The notes beneath the pieces are model-generated. The model was not told the origin of the DNA, made no database searches, and saw nothing but the letters and a program-made list of their open reading frames with translations. The position numbers were made by a program, and so were the translations under genes. Of a DNA stretch of 64,000 nt, positions 18,048-28,210 are shown in pieces. How positions within the stretch are numbered: position 1 is the first letter of the stretch; each line of letters opens with the position of its first letter. The DNA is from Bacillus sp. (in: firmicutes). Lineage in GTDB: Bacteria > Bacillota > Bacilli > Bacillales > JACDOC01. The stretch is taken from the NCBI GenBank assembly GCA_017656295.1, contig JACDOC010000015.1, positions 1-64,000 on the forward strand, in the 5' to 3' direction.

Positions 18048-19607
18048 ATGAAATGGCGTGATAAAATGCATCAAAAAAAAAAGCAACAAGACAATATCAA
18101 AAAAGATAACAACCATGCAAAAAACGTTCTTTCTGAACGGCTCAATGAAAATATTACTTTTTTGATGGATGTATTTGAAGATTGTGCAGATATTGTCTTT
18201 CGTCCGTTTTCGATTGGAGGAGAAGTGGCTGCATGCCTCGTTTTCTTTGAAAACCTTGTCGATACGGCCAAAATGGATGAACATATTTTAGCACCGCTTA
18301 TGCGAGAGACGAAAATTCGTAATGATAATACAGAGCGATTATTACTTGAAGTGATCTCGGTTGAGAATGTAGAAAAAGCAGATTTCTTAGAAGATTGCAT
18401 TGAATGGATTATAAATGGCTATACTCTTCTATTGGTCAATGGGATGGTAAAAGGTTACGTCATCCAATTAGCGAAATGGGTAACGCGAGCCATCGAAGAC
18501 CCACCGGCAGAATCGGTCATTCGTGGTCCACGGGAAGGGTTTATCGAATCAATACATGTAAATACGTCCCTTATTAGACGGAAAGTGAAAAGTCCAAAGC
18601 TAAAAATGAGAAAGTACGTACTCGGGCGTTACACCCATACACAGGTCGTCATGGCGTATATTGAAGATCTTGTAGACGTAGATTTACTAGATGAAGTCGA
18701 AAATCGTTTAAAGCGGATTGATATAGACGGAGTGATTGAAAGTGGCTATTTAGAAGATTTTATTGAGGATAATACTTTTTCTCCGTTTCCACAAATTTTA
18801 CATACGGAACGTCCGGATGTTGCTGCCGCAAGTTTACTTGAAGGACGGGTTGTTCTAATAGTTGATGGATCACCGTTTGTGTTAATTTTACCAATCACAT
18901 TATTTTCCCTTCTTCAAGCACCAGAAGATTATTATCAACGGTCCATAATGAGTTCGTTAGTCCGGTTGCTTCGGGATTTCTTTTTTGGCATTGCCTTATT
19001 ATTACCTTCGCTTTATGTTGCGATTTTAACCTATCATCAAGAAATGGTCCCGACCACTTTATTACTACGCTTTGCTGGTGCTAGGGAACAGCTACCGTTT
19101 CCAGCTCTTGTGGAAGCGGTGATAATGGAACTTACTTTTGAAGCATTGCGAGAAGCTGGTTTGCGCTTACCGAAGCAAGCAGGTGCAGCAGTTAGTATCG
19201 TCGGGGCATTAGTTGTGGGGGAAGCGGCTGTTTCTGCAGGACTTGTTTCTTCACCAATGGTTATGGTAGTTGCGATTACGGGAATCGCATCATTTACGAT
19301 TCCTCGATTCTCAATCGCCATTTCTCTTCGAATGCTACGATTTCCAATGATTTTTTTAGCTGGAACGTTAGGGCTTGTGGGAATTATGTTAGGCATTATC
19401 GTAATCGTCGTGCATTTATGTGGGTTACGTTCATTTGGTGTACCATACCTTTCACCGTTAGCCCCATATAAACCACACGAGTTAAAAGATACATTGATTA
19501 GAGCCCCGTGGTGGAGCTTACGGAAGCGTCCTCATTTTACAGGTCGATATAACTCAACACGGACGGGGAATAGCAAAAAAACAAATTCAAACAACATGCG
19601 TGACTAA
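18048..19607 (+). CDS. Spore germination receptor A subunit (GerA family)
   Basis: This 519-residue protein has a soluble N-terminal domain (about 1-270, including DCADIVFRPF and a RGPREGFIESIHVN-type stretch). A transmembrane domain of four to five helices follows, then a Lys/Arg/Asn-rich C-terminal tail. It is the A subunit of an inner-spore-membrane GerA-type receptor, which assembles as an amino-acid or nucleoside-gated ion channel in current models. ATG 18048 is preferred over the overlapping TTG 18042. Which receptor (GerA, GerK or other) cannot be told. Confidence 0.92.
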   Translation: MKWRDKMHQKKKQQDNIKKDNNHAKNVLSERLNENITFLMDVFEDCADIVFRPFSIGGEVAACLVFFENLVDTAKMDEHILAPLMRETKIRNDNTERLLLEVISVENVEKADFLEDCIEWIINGYTLLLVNGMVKGYVIQLAKWVTRAIEDPPAESVIRGPREGFIESIHVNTSLIRRKVKSPKLKMRKYVLGRYTHTQVVMAYIEDLVDVDLLDEVENRLKRIDIDGVIESGYLEDFIEDNTFSPFPQILHTERPDVAAASLLEGRVVLIVDGSPFVLILPITLFSLLQAPEDYYQRSIMSSLVRLLRDFFFGIALLLPSLYVAILTYHQEMVPTTLLLRFAGAREQLPFPALVEAVIMELTFEALREAGLRLPKQAGAAVSIVGALVVGEAAVSAGLVSSPMVMVVAITGIASFTIPRFSIAISLRMLRFPMIFLAGTLGLVGIMLGIIVIVVHLCGLRSFGVPYLSPLAPYKPHELKDTLIRAPWWSLRKRPHFTGRYNSTRTGNSKKTNSNNMRD

Positions 19608-19620
19608 AGGAGGGATAACG

Positions 19621-20733
19621 ATGCTGGAAAAAGGAAAAATATCAGCCTTACAAATGGCGTTAATTTTACATCCGACGGTTATTGCTACTGGTATATTAAT
19701 CGTTCCAGCCATTTCCGGAAAACATGCGGGGCGTGACTTATGGTTAACCCCGTTAATAGCCTGTGTTGCCGGTTTTTTTGCCTTTTGGATAGCCTACACC
19801 CTCCATAAAATGTATCCTGGAAAAACCGTAATGGAATATAGTGAAATTATTTTGGGAAAATGGTTAGGAAAAATCGTTTCTTTCTGTTTGTTGTTTTATT
19901 ATATCGATAATTTAGGGATCGTCGTCCGGGAATATGCGGATTTTATTACGGGAGGTTTTTTGCCGAAAACTCCTTTATACATTATTAGTGGCTCAATACT
20001 CTTTGTCTGTGCGCTTGCAGTATACAGTGGGATTGAGGTAATTGCCCGGGCCACTCAAGTTTTTTTTCCGGCAACAATTATCCTTTTAGTCGGTGTATTT
20101 ATTTTTTTAATACCTGAATTGGAATTAAACAACATGTTTCCTATTTTAGAAAAAGGAATTGGGCCTGTTTTTAAAGGTTCGGTAGTTTTTTTCGGATGGT
20201 TTAGTGAGTTTTTTTTAGCAGCGTTTTTATTACCATTTGTTACCGATAAAGAAAATGTAAGGAAATGGGGGAATCTATCGGTTGTATCCGTATTGTTTGC
20301 GATGATGATCACGAATTTTACAGGACTTTTCCTTTTTGGCGAATCAGTGGAGAAACTTATGTACCCCATTTTAACCGCGGCAAAATATATTAGCGTAGCG
20401 GACTTTATTGATCATATCGAAGTCCTATTTGCTATGATTTGGGTTGCTGGAATCTTTATGAAAACCTCTTTTATCTTTTATGCAGCAGCTATGGCTACCG
20501 CACAATGGCTTGAACTATCTGATTATAGATCACTTGTTTTTCCGCTGGCATTCGTTGGCGTTGTTTGGTCTATTTGGACAACACCAAATATATCGCATTT
20601 TACTCATTTTTTAGGGACGATTGGCCCTTTTTATTTTATATCCGTCAATCTAGCAATTCCAACTTTTTTGCTTTTCATAGCGTTAATTAAACGGAGTATA
20701 AATAAAGGAAAGGGTGGACAGGTGCATGGGTAA
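19621..20733 (+). CDS. Spore germination receptor B subunit (GerAB/APC-type)
   Basis: This 370-residue protein has about ten transmembrane helices, related to amino-acid permeases (GerAB, PF03845). Early residues carry MALILHPTVIATGIL. The B subunit is the likely germinant-binding protein. AAAGGAGGG lies 7 bases before ATG 19621, so a longer start overlapping the A gene is rejected. Its 3' end overlaps the C-subunit start. Confidence 0.92.
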   Translation: MLEKGKISALQMALILHPTVIATGILIVPAISGKHAGRDLWLTPLIACVAGFFAFWIAYTLHKMYPGKTVMEYSEIILGKWLGKIVSFCLLFYYIDNLGIVVREYADFITGGFLPKTPLYIISGSILFVCALAVYSGIEVIARATQVFFPATIILLVGVFIFLIPELELNNMFPILEKGIGPVFKGSVVFFGWFSEFFLAAFLLPFVTDKENVRKWGNLSVVSVLFAMMITNFTGLFLFGESVEKLMYPILTAAKYISVADFIDHIEVLFAMIWVAGIFMKTSFIFYAAAMATAQWLELSDYRSLVFPLAFVGVVWSIWTTPNISHFTHFLGTIGPFYFISVNLAIPTFLLFIALIKRSINKGKGGQVHG

Positions 20734-21910
20734 AGTCGGTCTTATTAGTCTTCTTTATCTTTCATTGTGCTTGGTCCTTTCTGGATGCTGGGATCGTAAA
20801 GAAGTAAATGACTTGGCCATCATTGTTGGGGCAGCGATTGACGAGGGAAAGGAAGACCCCGTTTTGTTAACATTATTATTTATGGTTACCAGTGGCGGTA
20901 CAGGAGGTTCATCTATGGGGTCTCAATCGAATGAAACGCAGCAACAAGAAGTTCTCATGTCGGTAGAAGGTAAAACAATTGCCGATGCAGTATCAAAAAT
21001 GCAAGAAAAATTGTCGCGTAGAATTTTTTGGGGACATAATCGGGTCATCATTTTTGGTGAGAAACTAGCGAAAAAAGGTATAAAAGAGCATATTGATTTT
21101 TTTGTCCGCCATCCAGAAACACGACTTCGGGCTTTTACGTTTATTTCTAAAGGAGAGGCCCATACCTTATTGGAAACGGAACCCCTTTTAGAAGAAAGTC
21201 GAGCGGAAATGCTGCGTGAACTAATGGAACTTGATATCGCAATTAAAGTACCAATAAAAGAATTAATGTCTCTATTAAGTAAAGAAGGAGAAAATGCGGT
21301 TATCCCGTGGATTGAAACAGCAGAACTGACACCGGAAAAACCAGAGAAAGGCTATCGATTAAATGGACTCGCTGTTATTTCTAATGGAAAAATGATAGAT
21401 AAACTTACACAAAAAGAATCCCGTGGATTAATGTGGATTCAGGATAAAATTGAACAAGCAACGATTACTGTTCAGCCAAACGAAGAAGAAAAACCCGTTA
21501 CGATGATTCATTTACATGCGAAAACAGATTTGAAAGCGAAAGTAGAAAACGGGGAACCAATCGTATATTTGAAGATTCGTACAGAGGACGATGTTTTGCA
21601 AAATGCCTCAAAAATCAACTTATTAGATGAAAAGGCAGTAAAAGATCTTGAAAAGCAAGCAGCACAAGATATTTCGTCTTATATTGATTTAGTTTTAAAT
21701 CGTGTTCAAAAAGAATTACAAGTGGATGCGTTAGGTTTTTCCGATGCTTTTTTACGAGCTGATCCGAAATGGTGGAAAAGTGTAGAAAAAGAATGGGACG
21801 AAATTTTTCCTACTATTAAAGTAGAAAAAGATGTTAAAGTGTTTGTTCGCCGTCAAGGAATGGTGACCGAACCGTCTGGTATTCCAAAAGAAGAACTGAA
21901 AGAGAAGTGA
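20726..21910 (+). CDS. Spore germination receptor C subunit (GerAC lipoprotein)
   Basis: This 394-residue lipoprotein begins with MGKVGLISLLYLSLCLVLSG then the lipobox Cys, and CWDRKEVND, the standard GerAC start. The three-domain C protein sits on the outer face of the inner spore membrane. ATG 20726 lies within the end of the B gene; an in-frame GTG 20714 is possible. Confidence 0.92.
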   Translation: MGKVGLISLLYLSLCLVLSGCWDRKEVNDLAIIVGAAIDEGKEDPVLLTLLFMVTSGGTGGSSMGSQSNETQQQEVLMSVEGKTIADAVSKMQEKLSRRIFWGHNRVIIFGEKLAKKGIKEHIDFFVRHPETRLRAFTFISKGEAHTLLETEPLLEESRAEMLRELMELDIAIKVPIKELMSLLSKEGENAVIPWIETAELTPEKPEKGYRLNGLAVISNGKMIDKLTQKESRGLMWIQDKIEQATITVQPNEEEKPVTMIHLHAKTDLKAKVENGEPIVYLKIRTEDDVLQNASKINLLDEKAVKDLEKQAAQDISSYIDLVLNRVQKELQVDALGFSDAFLRADPKWWKSVEKEWDEIFPTIKVEKDVKVFVRRQGMVTEPSGIPKEELKEK

Positions 21911-21916
21911 TGATTA

Positions 21917-22147
21917 ATGTTTGTGAAGGTCGGAGCTACCATTGCGATGATGGTTCTTTCTTATTTCATTGTATACGTTTCATGGAAACCATTAAAGAAA
22001 AAGCAGAAAAAAGAGAAAGTAGCGGTAGTAGGGATTACCTTATTTGGACTTGTATCTGGAATTTGGCTTCTTTATGATCCTAATCTACCAAGTCCGACGA
22101 GAATAATTGAGCTGATTTTTGATCCTATAAGATATCTACTTGAGTAA
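21917..22147 (+). CDS. Small two-helix protein, candidate germinant-receptor D subunit
   Basis: This 76-residue protein has two predicted transmembrane helices (about 5-24 and 36-54) separated by a very basic loop (KPLKKKQKKEK). It follows the C gene by 6 bases and ends before the operon terminator. D proteins of this size and topology accompany some Bacillus receptors and modulate germination rate. The assignment is by size, topology and position; sequence-level family membership is not proven. Confidence 0.65.
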   Translation: MFVKVGATIAMMVLSYFIVYVSWKPLKKKQKKEKVAVVGITLFGLVSGIWLLYDPNLPSPTRIIELIFDPIRYLLE

Positions 22148-22155
22148 TATCTTTT

Positions 22156-22194
22156 CAAAAAGGGATGACTCCTTTTATAGGAATCATCCCTTTT
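22156..22194. terminator. Terminator between the germination operon and trpS
   Basis: AAAAAGGGATGACTCC pairs with GGAATCATCCCTTTTT, bidirectional between convergent genes. Confidence 0.9.
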
Positions 22195-22198
22195 TAAA

Positions 22199-23408
<1,210 letters not shown>

Positions 23409-23410
23409 TA

Positions 23411-23695
23411 AATAAAAAAACCATTCATCCCCCAATTAGGGACGAATGGTATATCCGCGGTGCCACCCTAAGTGCCATAAAAGGCCACTCAACTCCCAGT
23501 AACATACAACTGGGTACCTTTTTAACGTCAGGTTCACGCTAAAGAATACTAAGAATCATCCGTTCTTCTTTAGGGCTCGAAAGTCCATTCCATTTGGACG
23601 GTAGTTTGTTTCCACCAACCACAAACTCTCTGAAGTACCGCTCCCAAATGTACTCTTCTTTCTCATCGCCTATCACGAAATATCGATTTGTGCAA
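23411..23695 (-). ncRNA. T-box riboswitch (tryptophan) controlling trpS
   Basis: On the - strand the T-box AGGGTGGCACCGCGG is at 23469-23455. It is followed by a terminator hairpin (CCATTCGTCCC with GGGGGATGAATGG) and T7 at 23450-23411. Upstream, stem I has AGAGAG and GGTTGGTGGAAAC distal-loop motifs near 23610-23635 and TGG codons at 23592-23590 and 23587-23585 in the specifier region. Uncharged tRNA-Trp should stabilise the antiterminator. Confidence 0.93.
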
Positions 23696-23698
23696 TTT

Positions 23699-23727
23699 AT
23701 TATATGACATGTAAAAAAGGGAATCAA
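23699..23727 (-). promoter_or_regulatory. SigA promoter of the trpS leader
   Basis: TTGATT (23727-23722), 17-base spacer, TATAAT (23704-23699) on the - strand, just upstream of stem I. Confidence 0.8.
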
Positions 23728-23737
23728 GTGGGAACGA

Positions 23738-24094
23738 TTAATTATAGTAAAAATACAGTGCTCCGATCATGACAAAAAGAATCAAAATCCCTGTTAATAA
23801 AAAAGGAAGGTAATTAACCGTCACCAGTTCTGATAGTTTTCTCATCTCTTCTACTTCTTCTTTTGATAAAGTTCTCCCATTAACGCTAAATACACGGCGA
23901 AAACCATATACGGTTAAGTCGAGAAATCCGCTACTCATTAAAAAGATCGATAAAGCAATAAAGAAGAATAATCCACCGATTAGAAACGAAACATTGATAT
24001 AGTCAATTAATGGAATAGAATTTGTACGAATGAGTACTAAAAGGATAATAACAATTTGTGAGATAGAGAACATGGTTGCTACCTTCTTCCACAC
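23738..24094 (-). CDS. DUF3899-type membrane protein
   Basis: This 118-residue protein has three hydrophobic segments: an N-terminal pair and one at the very C-terminus. A charged middle loop contains FGFRR/YGFRRVFSVNGRT-like sequence. GTG 24094 is chosen because AGGAGGG stands 8 bases upstream; the longer ATG 24160 start has no site. The DUF3899 label is from general resemblance and position next to trpS and opp. Function unknown. Confidence 0.6.
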   Translation of the reverse strand: MWKKVATMFSISQIVIILLVLIRTNSIPLIDYINVSFLIGGLFFFIALSIFLMSSGFLDLTVYGFRRVFSVNGRTLSKEEVEEMRKLSELVTVNYLPFLLTGILILFVMIGALYFYYN

Positions 24095-24457
24095 TATGGT
24101 TAACCCTCCTAAATAATCATACAAGAAATGATATTTTTTTAGTAGAAAATATGATAACATAATGTATAAATAATAAATTTATTGTATAAATATTATAATC
24201 ATGCAAACTTAATTCTTCCTTCAAATTAATTAAGAATAATTATACTGATAACACAATTATATGGTATTTGTATCCTCATAATTTTAACAGAAAATACTCT
24301 AACATCCAATTATATCATGTGTTTGTCACGTTTAGTGATAAAATTTTGTTTCATTTGTGTTAATTTTTTTAATAAAAAATAATGTACAAATTCTAAAAAA
24401 TATGTATAATAGTCAATGTAGCGATTTTTCAGAAAAATAAAAAAGGGAGGTCTACTA
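24095..24457. other. AT-rich intergenic region upstream of oppA
   Basis: This stretch of 363 bases has no gene that I can support. It holds a -10 TATAAT (24405-24410) with a weak -35, the CodY-like box 24424-24438, and several A/T inverted repeats. Confidence 0.7.
24424..24438 (+). promoter_or_regulatory. CodY-like operator of the opp operon
   Basis: The perfect palindrome ATTTTTC-A-GAAAAAT matches the CodY consensus AATTTTCWGAAAATT at 13 of 15 bases. It lies 14 bases after the -10 TATAAT and before the SD, where CodY binding would block initiation or elongation. CodY represses peptide uptake genes when branched-chain amino acids and GTP are plentiful. Confidence 0.65.
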
Positions 24458-26128
24458 GTGAGAAACTCTAAGTTTTTATTGTTCTTGAGTTTCACCCTTG
24501 TTCTAAGCATGTTTTTAGCAGCATGCGCTGGCGGTAGCAACCAAACCGATCAAGGACAAGGTAATGAACCTCAAGATGAACCAAAAGAAGAAGTGAAACA
24601 AGTACTTAACTTAATTGAAAGCGCTGAAATTCCAACAATGGACAGCGTAAAAGGTACAGACGCTGTTGCCTTCAACGTCATGAACAACGTATTTGAAGGT
24701 CTTTACCGTCTTGGACAAGACAATGAACCTGTCTTGGGTGTTGCGGCTGAAGAGCCACAAGTGAACGAAGACGGTACAGTGTATACGTTCAAAATCCGCG
24801 ACGATGCGAAATGGTCTGACGGATCTAACGTAACTGCTCACGACTTCGTATTCGCATGGCGCCGTGCGGTGGACCCTAATGTTGGTTCTGAGTACGGTCC
24901 ATACATGATGAATGGTGTTATTAAAAACGCTGATAAAGTATCTGCTGGTGAATTACCATTAGAAGAACTTGGCGTTAAAGCACTTGATGACAAAACGCTA
25001 GAAGTTACGCTTGAGCGTCCAGTTCCTTACTTCAAATCTCTAATGACATTCCCAACATTCTATCCACAAAAAGAAGAATTCGTTACTGAGAAAGGCGACC
25101 AATACGCTTCTAACAGCGATAACTTACTATATAACGGTCCATTCGTATTAACTGACTGGAACGGAACAGGTCTTTCTTGGAAAATGGTGAAAAACGAACA
25201 CTATTGGGACAAAGACACAGTTAAACTTGAAGAAATTAACGTAAACGTTGTTAAAGAAACAAGTACGGCTGTTAACCTTTATGAAACTGGTGAAATCGAC
25301 CGTGTAGCATTAAGCGGTGAATTTGCACTGCAATATAAAGGTCATGAAGAATACCAAACTTACTTAGAGCCAGTAATTTTCTGGTTTAAATTCAACCAAA
25401 AGAACGAAGCTCTTGCGAACGTAAACATTCGTAAAGCGATTTCTATGGCAATTGACCGTCAAGCGATGGTTGACAACATTTTAGCAAACGGTTCTGTGGT
25501 AGCAAACTACGCTGTACCAAAAGATTTCGTATTCCATAACGGTAAAGACTTCCGTGATGGAAACGGCGACTTACTTGCTTATGACCCTGAAAAAGCCAAA
25601 GAATACTGGCAAAAAGGTTTAGAAGAGCTTGGTAAAACTGAACTTGAGTTAGAAATTCTTGGTGGCGACACTGAGCTATCTAAGAAAATGGACGAATTCT
25701 TCAAAGACCAACTGGAAAAAACACTTCCAGGTCTTACAATTAAGCTAAAAGAAGTTCCATTCAAAATTCGTCTTGACCTAGATACGAAAGAAGAGTATGA
25801 CATCCAAGTGGCTGGTTGGGGTCCTGACTATCAAGATCCAATGACATTCTCCGACCTTTGGGTAACTGACGGTGGAAATAACCATATGAATTACTCTAAC
25901 CCTAAATACGATGAGTTAATAGAAGCAGCGAAGACAACGCTTGCAACGGATTTAGATGCACGTTGGGAAGCTCTTCAAGAAGCTGAGCGCATCCTTATGG
26001 AAGACGCAGCCATCGGTCCTCTTTACCAACGTGGTGTAGCGGTACTTCAAAAACCATATGTTAAAGGATTGGTTGTACACCCATTCGGAGCTGACTTTAG
26101 CTACAAGTGGGCATACATCGAGAAATAA
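24458..26128 (+). CDS. oppA: Oligopeptide-binding lipoprotein OppA
   Basis: This 556-residue SBP_bac_5 protein has a lipoprotein signal (lipobox LAAC, Cys23), then KWSDGSNVTAHDFVFAWRRAVDP, a family signature. Start is GTG 24458, with GGGAGG 8 bases upstream. It binds peptides for OppBCDF. In B. subtilis Opp (Spo0K) also imports the Phr and CSF signalling peptides needed for competence and sporulation. A hairpin after the gene may raise its expression over the rest of the operon. Confidence 0.93.
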   Translation: MRNSKFLLFLSFTLVLSMFLAACAGGSNQTDQGQGNEPQDEPKEEVKQVLNLIESAEIPTMDSVKGTDAVAFNVMNNVFEGLYRLGQDNEPVLGVAAEEPQVNEDGTVYTFKIRDDAKWSDGSNVTAHDFVFAWRRAVDPNVGSEYGPYMMNGVIKNADKVSAGELPLEELGVKALDDKTLEVTLERPVPYFKSLMTFPTFYPQKEEFVTEKGDQYASNSDNLLYNGPFVLTDWNGTGLSWKMVKNEHYWDKDTVKLEEINVNVVKETSTAVNLYETGEIDRVALSGEFALQYKGHEEYQTYLEPVIFWFKFNQKNEALANVNIRKAISMAIDRQAMVDNILANGSVVANYAVPKDFVFHNGKDFRDGNGDLLAYDPEKAKEYWQKGLEELGKTELELEILGGDTELSKKMDEFFKDQLEKTLPGLTIKLKEVPFKIRLDLDTKEEYDIQVAGWGPDYQDPMTFSDLWVTDGGNNHMNYSNPKYDELIEAAKTTLATDLDARWEALQEAERILMEDAAIGPLYQRGVAVLQKPYVKGLVVHPFGADFSYKWAYIEK

Positions 26129-26147
26129 TATAAGCTTTATGGGGATG

Positions 26148-26180
26148 AAAAGAGAGTATATTCCGATATACTCTCTTTTT
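26148..26180 (+). terminator. Intra-operon hairpin after oppA
   Basis: AAAAGAGAGTATA pairs with TATACTCTCTTTT, then T. It lies between oppA and oppB and probably acts as a leaky terminator or mRNA stabiliser. Confidence 0.75.
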
Positions 26181-26244
26181 CCCTGTAAGGAAATTGTCGA
26201 ATATTGAAGAATTTTTTGAAATAACTTTGTAGGAGGTGCAAAAC

Positions 26245-27174
26245 ATGGCGAAGTATATTATCCAGCGTTTAATATACATGTTCATAACGCTCTTTCTTAT
26301 TGCTTCCGCCACCTTTTTCCTCATGAAATTTATGCCTGGGACTCCCTTCACTGCACAGGAAAAATTGACTGAGGCCCAACTCGAAATTTTGAACGAAAAA
26401 TATGGATTAAATGATCCTCTTCCTGTCCAATATGCCAATTACATGTTGAACTTATTGAAGGGAGACCTAGGTACATCCTTCCAATTTGATAACCGCAGTG
26501 TCACTGAATTACTTACAGATCGAATTGGTCCTTCCGCCTTACTTGGTCTCCAAGCGATGATTGTAGGTACGATTTTAGGTGTTATTTTTGGGGTAGTTGC
26601 CGCTATAAAACAAAATACATGGCTGGATTATGGTAGTACGTTTTTAGCGGTACTAGGTAAATCGATTCCATCCTTCGTATTTGCGGCCCTTCTTCAATAT
26701 TGGATTGGGGTTAAAGCCGGTTGGTTACCAGTAGCCTTCTGGGGCGAATTTAAACACACGATCATGCCAACGATTGCGTTATCCATCTTTCCGTTATCCA
26801 TTGCGGCACGTTTTATGCGTACAGAGATGATTGAAGTTTTAAGCTCAGATTACATCTTGTTAGCACGTGCGAAAGGGGCAAACGGTTTCGAAATTGCCTT
26901 TAAACACGCATTTCGTAACGCCTTAATTCCATTGATTACAGTTTTAGGACCACTAGCTGTTGGTCTTTTAACGGGTTCACTTGTTATTGAGAAAATTTTC
27001 TCAATTCCAGGTCTTGGGGAACAATTCGTTAAGTCCATTATGGTACTTGACTTCCCTGTTATTATGGGAACAACACTTTTGTTCGCGTTCTTATTAATCC
27101 TTATTATATTAATTGTCGATATTTTATACGGCGTCATTGACCCTCGAATTCGTTTAGCGGGAGGTAAGAAGTAA
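26245..27174 (+). CDS. oppB: Oligopeptide ABC transporter permease OppB
   Basis: This 309-residue permease has about six transmembrane helices and the EAA loop YILLARAKGANGFEIAFKHAFRN (positions 26851-26919). ATG 26245 follows AGGAGGTG by 6 bases. The stop overlaps the oppC start (TAATG). Confidence 0.93.
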   Translation: MAKYIIQRLIYMFITLFLIASATFFLMKFMPGTPFTAQEKLTEAQLEILNEKYGLNDPLPVQYANYMLNLLKGDLGTSFQFDNRSVTELLTDRIGPSALLGLQAMIVGTILGVIFGVVAAIKQNTWLDYGSTFLAVLGKSIPSFVFAALLQYWIGVKAGWLPVAFWGEFKHTIMPTIALSIFPLSIAARFMRTEMIEVLSSDYILLARAKGANGFEIAFKHAFRNALIPLITVLGPLAVGLLTGSLVIEKIFSIPGLGEQFVKSIMVLDFPVIMGTTLLFAFLLILIILIVDILYGVIDPRIRLAGGKK

Positions 27175-28193
27175 TGAAAGCGACTGAAGAAAGAATTCCG
27201 AAAGAATTATTTGAACCCGCTCAAATTGACCAATTAAATAATGAAAAAATTGCGAAACCAAGTTTAAACTTTTGGCAAGATTCATGGTTACGTGTTCGTA
27301 AAAATAAAGGGGCCATTATAGCCTTGGTTGTGTTAATCTTTTTAACGTTTATGGCCTTTGTAGGACCGTATATGAACGATTACACCTTTGATGAACAAAA
27401 CTTGGCCCATGCGAACTTACCTCCACGTGTACCTGTGTTAGAGAATTTCGGTATTTTAGATGGGACATCAGAGCGTAACGGCCAAACGTTTAATATGTAC
27501 GAGCTTAAAGGAATTGAAGATTATTATTGGTTTGGTACAGATAGCCTTGGTCGTGATATTTTTACCCGTTTATGGAAAGGGACGCAAGTTTCCCTTTATA
27601 TTGCAGTTATAGCAACATTAATTGACGTGTTAATCGGTGTAGCTTACGGAGGAATTTCGGCATATTACGGCGGTCGTGTCGACAATATTATGCAGCGAAT
27701 TCTTGAAATTCTTGCGGGAATTCCAAACTTAGTCATCGTCATTTTAATGATTCTCGTTTTAGAGCCGGGAATTACTTCGATTATATTTGCTTTAGCTTTA
27801 ACTGGCTGGATAGGAATGGCTCGTGTCGTACGGGGACAAGTATTAAAACTGAAAAATCAAGAGTTCGTATTAGCGTCCAAAACACTTGGAGCCAGTGACG
27901 CGAAAATTATTTTTAAACACCTAATTCCAAACTTAGCGGGTATTATCATCATTAACACGATGTTTACGATTCCAAGTGCCATTTTCTTTGAAGCCTTTTT
28001 AAGCTTCATCGGACTTGGTTTACAAGCTCCGTTAGCATCTTTAGGTACGCTAATTGATGATGGGTACAAGACAATGCAATTTTTACCACACGCATTGTTC
28101 TTCCCGGCATTAGTCCTCAGTTTATTATTGATTGCATTTAACTTATTAGCAGATGGATTACGCGATGCGTTTGATCCGAAAATGCGCGATTAA
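27174..28193 (+). CDS. oppC: Oligopeptide ABC transporter permease OppC
   Basis: This 339-residue permease has a long cytoplasmic N-terminus, a first helix (about 45-65), an external loop, the motif WFGTDSLGRDIFTRLWKGT and the EAA loop EFVLASKTLGASDAKIIFKH. It pairs with OppB. Translation is coupled by a one-base overlap. Confidence 0.93.
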   Translation: MKATEERIPKELFEPAQIDQLNNEKIAKPSLNFWQDSWLRVRKNKGAIIALVVLIFLTFMAFVGPYMNDYTFDEQNLAHANLPPRVPVLENFGILDGTSERNGQTFNMYELKGIEDYYWFGTDSLGRDIFTRLWKGTQVSLYIAVIATLIDVLIGVAYGGISAYYGGRVDNIMQRILEILAGIPNLVIVILMILVLEPGITSIIFALALTGWIGMARVVRGQVLKLKNQEFVLASKTLGASDAKIIFKHLIPNLAGIIIINTMFTIPSAIFFEAFLSFIGLGLQAPLASLGTLIDDGYKTMQFLPHALFFPALVLSLLLIAFNLLADGLRDAFDPKMRD

Positions 28194-28210
28194 AAAGGCA
28201 GGTGATTGAC

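Noticed and set aside
23539-23727. Open frame on the - strand in the trpS leader
   Set aside because: It lies wholly inside the T-box leader, and the sequence is explained by stem I and specifier motifs.
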